A DNA stretch of 64,000 nt from Branchiostoma floridae (lineage: Eukaryota > Chordata > Leptocardii > Amphioxiformes > Branchiostomatidae): NCBI RefSeq assembly GCF_000003815.2, contig NC_049990.1, forward strand, positions 9,002,290 to 9,066,289. The letters are read 5' to 3'. Below, in pieces: positions 37,101 through 47,300 of the stretch (position 1 is its first letter; each line of letters starts with the position of its first letter). The notes beneath the pieces were generated by a model. The model did no database searches and was not told the DNA's origin. It saw nothing but the letters and a program-made list of their open reading frames with translations. The position numbers and the translations under genes are program-made.

Positions 37101-38111
37101 TTCTTAGAAAACTTATCATTGTTCCTTCCGTGATTGTTCTGAAGACAATACAGACAAAAATGCTCAGGCTACTCCTGCTGGAAGAACAGTGAGCAAACAA
37201 GCAAGCATTTAAGATGGGACAGTTACGTTTAAAGTTTGTTGACGTTATGATTGTTAATTTTCCTTCTCTTGTTTTTGACAGACCTTTTCACTGGCGGGAC
37301 AAACACAAACGGGGGAAACATAAGCAACTTTAAGACACTTTAAGCCTTTGATGTAACAGGAATTCTTCTATGTTTGCCGCAGCGTCCTCTTGCGGTTTTG
37401 TAAGCATTTCCAAGTAAATCATGGTCATCTTAAATTCCTGCTTGTTTAATAGCATAAACGTTTGCACCTATGGTAATAACATTTGTTTGTTGTCATTTTG
37501 AAATAACTTGCTGTTTATATACGAATTTTTCAGCTCCTAACAAACAAACGGGCATCCTAACGTCGAACACAGCCCCTTTTATCATCGCAGCGGCTCTCTC
37601 TGCGGCCTTTGCACTTGTCGGAGTGGTGACGTTAGTCTTAAGTTTCTGCGTCTTAAGGCGCAGAAAGGCCGTTAAGAAAAGACTTCAACGTGCGATCTCC
37701 AACGACTATCAGAACACCAACCCTGCCTTCTGCATCGACGACAATCCCATTTACTGCACGGCGGGCGAAAACACCTACGATGTAGTCGGAGACCGGCCGA
37801 CTCCACACGAGAAGGCCCGAGACCTGCCGACTCCACACGGCGGGGCCCGAGACCGACCGACTCCGCACGACGGGGCCCGAGACCGGCCGAATCCGCACGA
37901 CGGGACCCGAGACCTACCGAGTCCGCGTGGCAAGACCCGAGACCTACCGACTCCGCACGGAGGGACCAGAGACCTTCCGGTTCCTCACGATGCGGTCCGA
38001 AACCGACGCGTCAGTTCAGCCAAGCAAGAACAGACGGAAGACGAGAAAACTAATGTGTACGTTGACATGAGTGCGAAGTTCAAAGTGTACGAAAATTCGG
38101 TGTCTATCTAA
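31156..38111 (+). CDS. Type I receptor: YWTD propeller, EGF, three SRCR domains, membrane segment, signalling tail
   Basis: Eleven coding exons: 31156-31198 (signal), 32173-32412, 32914-33073, 33638-33765, 34254-34428, 34663-34769 (propeller), 35123-35242 (EGF), 35486-35794, 36007-36318, 36589-36969 (one SRCR each; the last adds a Thr-rich linker) and 37534-38111, 850 residues. The propeller shows [45 protein letters not shown] and NIYWTAK, as in LRP/nidogen. The EGF reads [12 protein letters not shown]...CACRDGW. Each SRCR has six Cys (WRTVCDDKW ... [12 protein letters not shown]), a group-A-like pattern, yet each sits on one exon. Transmembrane segment about 674-698. The tail holds NTNPAF, NPIY (endocytic NPxY), YDVV, seven decapeptide repeats, YVDM (PI3-kinase type) and YENS (Grb2 type). 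Most introns are phase 1. I know no named protein with this domain order. Ligand unknown; scavenger or endocytic receptor is inference. Confidence 0.86.
36303..36424 (+). repeat. 21-bp tandem repeat spanning a splice donor
   Basis: Unit gtcagttgctaggtaacgtct, five good copies and two or three decayed ones to about 36475. The first copy contains the donor of the second SRCR exon (CTAG|GTAACG at 36318/36319). Several of the following copies repeat the same donor in the same frame. Read through, they would add QLLGNVC/Y heptapeptides. Confidence 0.85.
37786..37995 (+). repeat. 30-bp coding minisatellite (decapeptide repeat in receptor tail)
   Basis: Seven tandem 30-bp units encode variants of R-D-L/R-P-T-P-H-G-G-A in the cytoplasmic tail of the SRCR receptor. 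The reading frame is preserved throughout. Proline-rich spacing could offer SH3-type contacts, but no canonical PxxP pair is perfect. Confidence 0.88.
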
Positions 38112-38125
38112 GGTGTTCGCCAGGC

Positions 38126-38131
38126 AATAAA
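38126..38131 (+). terminator. Poly(A) signal of the SRCR receptor
   Basis: AATAAA lies 15 bases past the TAA at 38109-38111. It is the closest signal and implies a very short 3' UTR. Further signals downstream may also be used. Confidence 0.5.
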
Positions 38132-38441
38132 GGTTATAACATTCAAGATAGACAGAGAAGATAATATATGGAGACAAATGTTTTTACAAATGAATCTTTA
38201 TATGATTGTACACTACTACACTTGTGTATCTTTCTGCACGTCATGAATACGGGATTAAAATACTTGTTGCCTGCGATATCATATTTTGTTATTTTAATTC
38301 TTGTTACAACGTTTATGGCCTCTATTTTGAAGATTTAGGCATCTTGTTTTATGTAACTGTCTTTTACTTGCTCTTGCTCTTGCCTTAAATTTAGAGTTTT
38401 TAGAGTATGTCATCCATAAGATTTACGTGATGTGGCCTGAC

Positions 38442-38474
38442 TGAAAATAGATCTTGCGGCAGGATCTATTTTCA
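38442..38474. repeat. Perfect short hairpin
   Basis: Arms tgaaaatagatc and gatctattttca (12 bp, perfect) around the 9-base loop ttgcggcag. It lies about 330 bases past the receptor stop. Confidence 0.8.
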
Positions 38475-40021
38475 TTGCCCTCTGGTTGGGTTAGGGTAAA
38501 TCCATTTGACTTCCTTTTCCAAGTAGTTCTTCTTCCTTGTGTTGTGCTTTTCGCGGCTTCTTGGAAATCATCCAAGTGTCCCGTCACACCACCAGTTGCC
38601 ATAGAGACAGATGTGACGTCACAGGTACGAGTAGGTCTCAAGTTTCCCCACCTGTCCGCCGTGTTGGTTTCTACCTGAGGCGTTTCCGTTACCCTCGATA
38701 AACAACTTCACGTCCTTGGGAGTGTCACCAAGGGTCAGATGTTCAAACAAAATGGAGTTTCTTTTTGCAAACTATTTACGTCAGAAAGGGTATGTTTTAT
38801 TTCTCAAGTATTTGTAACCGGTAACCGTAGAGGTTGTGTAGAGCAACTTTTTTTTTCAAGTTGCCTCCTTACGTTTTCTTAAGAAAGTGTTGCAATTTCT
38901 TAAAGAAACATCCTCTATGACGCATCTCTTGGGTTATCTTAGATCACCAAGCTGCAAAACATTCAAAGAATCCTAAACTCGATCCTAGTTTTGCAATTTA
39001 GCCCTGGGGTGTGGATAGAAAAGTTCATACAAGGTGAACAGTATAGTAGTTGTTATCAATCTGATCCCGACTACAAGGGTATCCATTCAGAATGTCTCTG
39101 TGTACTTTGTACACTTAACAAGTTCAGTCTCTTTAAAATACCTCAACATTTCGCGTCAGTGGTCATGAATTGCACATACGCACTAGAGCAGTCAGGCGCG
39201 AGTAAAGTGCACATCCTGACAAATTACCCGTCAGATCTACGCCAAATATATCTCTCAGTCTGTTGTTGACAAATTATCCGTTTACGCCAAGTACACAGCC
39301 CTTATGGTCTTTATTTGATTTTAAGCGAGTCGAAAACAGGGTCCTATCCCTTGTCTGTCTGTGGATGGGGAATAATATTAAACCAGAAAGAATATATCAG
39401 ACGGAGAAAGGTATCACTTTGAGTTGGTGGATACGTGTGTCGTTCAAGTGAGAGAAACGAATGTACTGGAATCAAAGTCTAAAGGAATAACCCTGAAAGT
39501 GTTGAAAACCTTGTCAAAGTCTGCAACTGAAACGCCCCTGCAGTTCCAAAGTGCTAAAAGGCCCGAACGTATGTCAAGGAAAGAATTCAGTATCTTCATG
39601 TATCACCCAAAATCATGACTTCATCAAAAGTGATTGGAATGTTTAAAAAAAATCCCCCCGCCCCACAGCCCCAGTGGGCATAGAATATCCTTCCCTATCG
39701 CTGTGCAACGCACTCTATCTCTGTCGTCATACTTGACAAGAAAGTCCAAGGAAAAGCCAGTGACCCGTAAACTGTCGACGCGCTGCTTTTGTGCAAACAA
39801 GTTGTGATTTTAACGATGACTGCGCAGTGAGACCAACACGCGGTACCGCAGCACCTGTAGCCGTGTCCTTGATTTATTCCGTAAACAAGTTTTCACAAGT
39901 GAGTAACCCGAGCGCGATGAGGAAGTGCCAGACTACACCGCCGTGAATCCTGTGGAAAAAAGAAACGACAGAATATTTTTGAGAAGAGTGTTTTGAGGAC
40001 GGACGCTTACGTGTGAAGATT

Positions 40022-42974
40022 ATGGACGGAAAGTTCGTTTTTGTGCTGTTTGCTCTACAAATTTGTGGTAAGTAACTTCTTGAAGTTCCTTTATTCTTTC
40101 GTCTGATGTTCGTCATAAGAATGACCTCATTGCATGAAAATTTACGTGTCATCCGAGGCTGGTGCTGTAATGATTAATCTACAATTTTTCGAATCAGACC
40201 TAGAGACGATATATTCCCTACTACACTTAGAGTTACAGCTCCTACAAATCGTTTAGTCTATACATAACGTGACACAAAGACAGAACTACTTTCCTCCCAG
40301 CAAAATGCCAATGGAGCAGTGTGGCGTTTCAGCATAGACATGTTCGTAACTTTCACATACAGTAGCCCTTGTCTGTGTAGTAAAATTAGACAGTCTTTTT
40401 TCTTACATGTTGATGTTTTGAATTAGAAACCATTAAGGAGAAAAATGTGAAAACTGACCGTATGACGGTATGTTCCCCAATTAAGTGGCTGACGTATACG
40501 CATACAGGCTACTGTCGGTATATCGGAAGCCCTGACGGCATTCATTTTACCCATGTTGGTATAACAAACTTCTGGTATATTTAATTGGCAGCCTTCTTTT
40601 ATTCCTCCATCATGAGACTTGAAGGGGTTTAGTATGATTAATAGCTCTTAAAATTACACAGGTCCCCTGGAGGTTGTCTCAATAACAGGTACCTTCAACT
40701 ACTGTAAATTCCGCTGTCAAAAATGGGCGGAAAACAAACAGAGACATTTGTGGACGCTGTTAATCTACAGGTCAATGCTCCGTTTATGGCTATGCAAAAA
40801 CAACAACTATTGTTTGGCAAGAGATAAAAATGATTCGATAAACCCCGATTTATACAGCATTGTTTAAATCTCAGCTGTTTCTCAGTGTGAGACTTTAGTA
40901 TTAGGTCAGTGTCACAAACTCAGCTTGGAAATTGGATCGGTAGGGCGAAAATGATGCGGGTCGTATTTAAAATCGCGGTGAAAGACTCGGGGGAACGTGC
41001 CTGGGTAGGCATTTTTGGTGTCGATGTCTTGAAAAACTCATTAGGAAGCTTCAAGAAACGCATACCTTGCAAAACTGAGACGTGGACATGCTAGTTGTGT
41101 ATTTGCGTAAGTCTTTCAAGCATAGCAAGCTTTCAGGGTATAGAGGAGGATTATGTGCTACTAGTTGTTGGTATCGTCGTCCCATTTTGACAATGCTTAC
41201 AATTGTTACTTGTGTAACTAGCACTGATATCGTTGGATATGTAAATTAGCGATATAATATCCAAGCTGAGTTTGTGACACTGACAACCTCACACTGAACC
41301 GGCTGCCATGATATCTTGATATGTTTGGATGTATAAACTAGCTAGAATTGCTTTGGTACATTTTCAAGTACTTTACGACGGGGAAACATTTGACCTTTGT
41401 ACGGTCTTGGTTGTCGTTGGATTTCCAAGTATAGGCTGTAACTAACATTCGACAAGGTTCTAAGATGACTATTTTCTTGAAACAATGCTGAATTTTACTC
41501 GACATAAGCACTACTTTCCAAAGAACGACCTCAGTTTGCAATCGTACGACCATCGCACGACGAATGTGACCGGTTTCAAACAGGTTCCTGCCTCTTGTTG
41601 AAGAATATAATGGATAGTAATAAACCATTTTTATGAACCCTAATGATATTTGGTGTTCAAGTACTAGTAATGATATGCTATATAATGATATTCAAACCCT
41701 TGGTATCCCCAATGTTACATATCTCCATGCAATGAGGAAATTATTTTTGCTCTCTCCTGACTCCTTGATAGCAACGACCTTCACATCGGCAAAGCCATTA
41801 CCAAGATCCTTCAATGACGTCACGCCCTCAACAACTACCCGTCACGTGTCAGACAAACCAATCAACGGCGTCCAAACAGCCGGCTTGCCAATCAGAGATT
41901 CGTCTCCATTGGCTACAACAGCTAAACTTGGCCAGACAACTCCCATCGTACCTACAACTTCCGTTTCCGCTGGTTTCAGCAATTCAGTTGGGCTTAAGAC
42001 TAAACCGTACACTAGATTAAAGCCTACTGCGCCAATTTCTTCTACAAAGACTGACTCTATCGTAGACACGGTGACCACGATAATTCCACGGATTACGTCA
42101 CCAAAGAGCAACTGCAGCATGCGCAACACAACGGAATGTAGAGGAGACACAGACAAACGTACGTTGACATTACTTCTATCTATTAGCTCATGATACCCGT
42201 GTGACCGACACATCATAGCTATATATCGTCTATTGCAGTGATGACTGTATTCACCAAAGCCTTTCTACTTTTCTTGTTATTTCATTTTATTAGACTTATT
42301 CAATACATAACATAATGCAAAACAAATCAAGCAAATGCAGATAAATTTTCATATGTTTCAGTTGGAATCAACTACCATTAATCAATGAGAAAGATAGTGG
42401 ATATTGATTAAGGAATGTACAAACGGGGTGGTAGCAACTATAGTGCCGTCCGCTAGGAGCGCGATTTTAGTCAGGTTATAACGCAATGTACATGTAACGT
42501 ATCTAACGTCGCCATTCGTGTTTTCCAGGCCCGGCTAGCTACGGAACAGTGCTGGCTGTGACTGCAGTAACCTCATGCCTTGCTGGTATCGTGTTAGGTA
42601 CCGGGGTCTGGCATATCAGGCGCCGGGTATTGCTCGCCAGACAAAGGAAAAGACTAGAAGAAAGAAGAAGCCAGATCGTGTACAACAGTAACCCTGCTTA
42701 CCATAGGAGTTCCTTACACGATAACGATAAGCTGTACTCCACAATATTAAGTCTCAGTGACTATTCCCCACCGATTTCCAAACTGTCAAATGAAAAGGAC
42801 AAGAAAGATGACGGAAAGAAAGTCACTACAAGTTTCATAAATCCGGTCGAAATAATGAGAAAATTTGATAAAAACTCTGACGCGAAAGGACGAGCTGGGA
42901 ATGCGCTAAATGTTTTGAAGTTGTACAAGGAAGGTGCGAGAAACAGCAGTCAAACAACAGTCGTACATACTTAG
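40022..42974 (+). CDS. Type I membrane protein with Ser/Thr-rich (mucin-like) stalk and NPxY tail
   Basis: Three exons: 40022-40067 (signal MDGKFVFVLFALQICG), 41772-42158 (129-residue Ser/Thr/Pro-rich ectodomain with NCSMRNTTECRG near its end) and 42529-42974 (membrane segment and tail), 292 residues. The splice sites are standard (TGTG|GTAAGT, ATAG|CAACG, AAAC|GTACGT, CCAG|GCCCG) and all phase 1. Transmembrane segment about 150-172 (VLAVTAVTSCLAGIVLGTG) followed by RRRVLLARQRKRLEERR. The tail contains IVYNSNPAYHRSS, an NPxY motif, and KLYSTI. A cysteine pair in the juxtamembrane ectodomain is the only folded hint. No named family recognised; the exon layout repeats that of the minus-strand genes at 25650 and 28049. 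AATAAA at 43568 may end the transcript. Confidence 0.72.
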
Positions 42975-44327
42975 ATGATGTTCACCTAGCGGATTATGTA
43001 TTGTTGAAGTATTATGCTTGCAGTTTTCTTTGCTTCAGAAGTTGGTGCAATATTTACGCTTACGGCGCAGCGGCAACAAAATGAGAGTTTTTAACAAGAT
43101 GAAAATTAAGTTTTTACGTTGTTGTTTAAGTTTTATGATTTAAAAAAAAGATACATAAGTCAATGAGATTAAATGAAACGAATTACAGCAAAATATGTTG
43201 ATAAGTGAGTTTCTTAAAATGTTGCACTTGATTTAGTCAGTGGACTTTGGCATTATGATTAGCATATGCATGTAGTCAACGGTACCGTAGTTATTAGAAA
43301 ACGTCCTATTGTTGTGTCAAATTCAACTCATAAATCTGATGGATAAAAGATAAGATTACATGAACAAGCCACAAAGAACTGATGTCAGATGCCATACGTA
43401 TAAAAAGGTGCAGTTTATTACAAGCCAGTAGTCTCGCTGTACATAGGGATCAGGGTTTCATTATGATTTATTTCATTGTGGTTCAATTTGAATGTTCAAC
43501 AATAGTAGATACGTCAAAACAGCTGTTTATGACTATTCATATGGGATAAGGTAAAATATGGGAATGCAATAAACAAATTTGTTCTCTTAATTCTTTGACA
43601 TGTAGCATGGTTTACCATTTGAAAACACTAAAATAAGTAGTGTCATCGCAAATACACAATATACAGTGACGTTCTAACTCTATTTCTACATCTATTTCAG
43701 AATACGACAATTCTACATGCTATTGACTCGACTCCCTTCTGTGTGTGACACTATAAACTACCTTAACACACATATACTTATCCATGCATGTTTTCATCGC
43801 AAGAGTGAATAAAGTACATACAATGGTTTAAATAACCAATGAAATCGCAGATATTTATAAGCGTTTAAAAACGCCAACATGGCCAATAAGAAATTATTCA
43901 TATCATTCAATGATCTCATGTAGACACAGTTCTTCTAATGTGGAGAAATTAAGACTAAGAAAAGTTAAGTGCCCTTCAATATCATCATGATAAGGTGATT
44001 TCTACAAATTCTCATTTTCCTATGCAGTCTGTACAATAAACATTGGGGAGGCTCTTCTAAATCTGGCTTTTTAGGTTTCCGTTTTTGTGGGCGTGGCCTC
44101 AAACCGCTGTCAGCCAATCAGAGAATCAGCTTAGCCTTAAGAAAACATTTGGGCAATACTCTGATTGGCTGACAGTTGATTAGAGGTCACGCCCACAAAA
44201 GTGAAAACCTCAGCTCGGTTTAGCAAAGCCTCCCCAAGGTATATTGTATAGGCTATGTATGCGCAAGGCTCTGAGTAGTAGAATTCAAGTTCTTACAAAT
44301 TAATAAAGATTCCCCCACAACTTGTCG
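42975..44327. other. Convergent spacer after the mucin-stalk receptor
   Basis: It holds the 3' UTR of the plus-strand gene (AATAAA at 43568-43573 and 43808-43813), a MITE-like element (44042-44238) and the 3' UTR of the astacin gene. AT-rich, no coding exon seen. Confidence 0.55.
44042..44238. mobile_element. MITE-like element with ~80-bp inverted arms
   Basis: The left arm starts ttggggaggct and the right arm ends agcctccccaa. The arms continue inward through ttttgtgggcgtggcctc against aggtcacgcccacaaaa, and gctgtcagccaatcagag against ctctgattggctgacag. About 197 bp, no ORF. It contains inverted CCAAT-type words by chance of its sequence. Confidence 0.85.
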
Positions 44328-47300
44328 TCAACATGACGGTACGCTACAATAATCCCAATAGAGTCCGTTCGATTTCTCCTGTATGTAACACCAGGGGGAC
44401 GGGTCACCCACGGGGTTACGGCAGTAGTTGTGGTTCCCGATGCCCCCCTCCCCATTCGGGTAGGTCTGTGTGCTGAACTGGCGGTTGGTGGTGGTACTCC
44501 AGTTCAGGCACTTGTCCCCGTGCATGGTGACGTCCTGGGTACCGCGGTAACCGGTACTGTCTCGCACGGCGCACTTCAGGGTGATTCTTTCTCCTACAGA
44601 TAGTGAGAAGCAGTGATAGTTTATGTTTTTGTGTATACACTTGTATGTACCGGAGATGTATGGTTTGAAAGGTTGGCTAGATGTCACTATAGCTACCTGA
44701 AATGTCGCTAAGAAGCGTCGTAAGCTTACCAGAAATTAGGCAGTGGCTTATCTATTGACCTGCAATTGTTTGGCCTAGAGAAAATATCCGTATTTGGAGC
44801 AGAATGTAGCTTTACTGTTATGGATTTTGGCAACGGACAGGGCTTTCTGACTGAATATGTCTGTTAGGACAAAAACAACGGTTTTGGAAACCACGAATAT
44901 GTCGGACGCCAAATGACGTCATAGTCACGTGACTGCAGACATGTCTACGTTACTACGTCACCCGTACCTCCACACTGCTGCGCTCCACAGTGGCTCCACG
45001 TGACACGTCGTGTGGCCGGGTTGATGTAGTAACACCACGGTTCGGTCTCCACACCGGCAGGGTTTCTGCAGTAGTTGTGGTACCCAATCCCGTATTGCCC
45101 TGCCGTGAATCTCTGAAAAATCATAGGGATAGAAAGAAAGAATGAAAGAAAGATAGAAAAAAAAACGAAAGAAATGAAGAAAGATAGAAAGACAAAACGA
45201 AAGAAAGAAAGTAAAAAGAAATAAAGTGTTAAAAGTAGTAGAGTCCATTCCAAGACACCATGCGGATGTTTGTTGCCATTGTTTAGAATTGATTTTAAAG
45301 TTTTGTAATTATATGTCTAGGATATTTGATACTTCAGAAATATTTTTAACACTGTTTCAACTTTATAAATATTTCCCTGGTCCTGTAAAACTTTGGAAAT
45401 ATTCATGGTGTGGAATTGGATACTTCTAATGGTTTCTAAATAATGATAACAGCATTCTACCATTATTTACCATTTTCTACCATTTTTTGTAAATGGTTCG
45501 GTGGGCTGGGAATATAGCAATTCACACATCCTTGCAAAGTATGGTTGGGTGCCATGCAACAATGGCCCACCACAAAGGATCCACCAGTGCCCAGCAGTGA
45601 AATCTAAAAATATACAGATACAACAATAGGGCTTACTTTTATGGGGGCAATAAACTAATTTTACCATTTGGCCAGGTTTACCATTTTTTGTAAATATTTG
45701 TAAATGTGAAATAATCACAGAGAGGTTTCACAATTATTCTAAGTAAAGATATTTTTGTACAGTTAGTTTCAAAATGTTTCTAAAATATTCAAAGAAATTC
45801 AAATAAATGAGTATTTTCTTAGTCAATTTTTTGAAAATAATTTAATTATTGTGGCTCAGATATTCTTTTATTGAAAATAATTCAGACTAATTATAAATAT
45901 CGCGTAAAACCCCCCATGGTGTCTTGGAATGGACTCTATAGTAGTATAGATAATTACACAAAACTATTAAAAAATTGCGTCTTTTTGAAGGGGTTCTATT
46001 AACTGATAATGAAACTGCATCACTAAGTTTATTTCTAGCTTTCGAAAAGGTTTTGTAAACTTGAGTACTCGTGATAATGACGAAATACTGCATAGGATTG
46101 GCTAATTCATTTTTACTTAAAACATAATTCTATTTCAAGGTGCACAAATCCTGTCAAGAGAAATGTTGCTAAATGAAGTTAACGTTGGTTATAAACGTCG
46201 TAAAACTCACCAAAGTGTTGTAATATTGGTATTTTGCATCGCTCCATTTCAAACACGCCCTGCCGTCCGTAGTGGTCGATTTGAATCCGCGATACGATGA
46301 ACCGTCACCTGTGTAACAGTCTCCTGGCGGCAGAGGCTTCTGGGTAGGCTGTGGAGTTGGCTTGGGTGTTCCAATTGGCCTGACTATCGGTTTCACAGTT
46401 GGCTTGACTGTGGGTTTGGGGGTTGGTTTGACTGTGGGTTTTGGGGTGGGTTTGACAGTGGGTTTCTCTGTAGGCTTGACAGTGGGTTTCTGGGTTGGTT
46501 TTACCGTTTGTTTTTGAGTTGGCTTGGCTGTAGGCTTCTCCGTTGGTTTTTCAGCAGGCTTTTCTGTTGGGCTAACGGTAGGCTTCTGAGTAGTTTGTAC
46601 ATGGACTCCTACAGAAAAAAAATCATCATTATCAGATACACAGCTACACAATGGCCTGAGTACCATCCGGGCTGTTCGCTTATGTGTTCGCTTCTACTAC
46701 CCAGCAGAGAAGCGACTATATATAGCGTACAACAAAAATCGGAGCGAGAAGCGACTGTATATAGTGTATAATAAACGTCGAAGCGAACTGCTATAGGGAT
46801 GGCACCCAGGCTAGCTACACAACATTATAGCTGTCAAAGTGCATAAATTGATATAATTTACGTTTTCTATAATAATTCTAATGAACAAAGTTTTAATGTT
46901 CATCAAAGCAAATACAAAAGCTAAGACAAAAAGTAATGTGTAAAAAAAACGGACAGATAACCAACCAGAACATTGCAGATTGCCGGTTGGTTTAGACCAT
47001 GATCCTCCGGGCAGACATTTTGTAATGGCGACTCCGGTTCCACCTGCTGCGCATGTCAGGACACAGGTCTTCCCGACAGGCTGTTCGCCATAACACTTGG
47101 TCAGCACAGTGGCCGGGACAAAAAATGGAGCACATTTTTCTTCCGGTTCCAACGTGCTGACGGACATTTTAGTCGTTGTGGGAATAAGTGGCGTCGACAA
47201 CCCTAAAAAAGAGGAAAGATTGGGTCTAAAATTCGACGTATCATATTTTAATTGTGCATGAATGACATAAAATGTTGGTGCTCAGAAGGGTCGACTGCTT

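Larger units (their letters stand above)
38112..40021. other. Spacer between the SRCR receptor and the mucin-stalk receptor
   Basis: About 1.9 kb. It begins with the receptor 3' UTR (AATAAA at 38126) and holds a perfect 12-bp-arm hairpin at 38442-38474. It also has a copy of 'caaattacccgtcagatctacgcc' partly repeated 50 bases later (39219-39290). The remainder should include the promoter of the gene at 40022. No coding exon recognised. Confidence 0.5.

Noticed and set aside
37279..37343. Possible alternative last exon of the SRCR receptor after tttttgacag ([12 protein letters not shown]... then TAA), which would make a secreted form
   Set aside because: In phase and open for about 20 codons, but there is no poly(A) signal close by and no domain. 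Too weak without transcripts.
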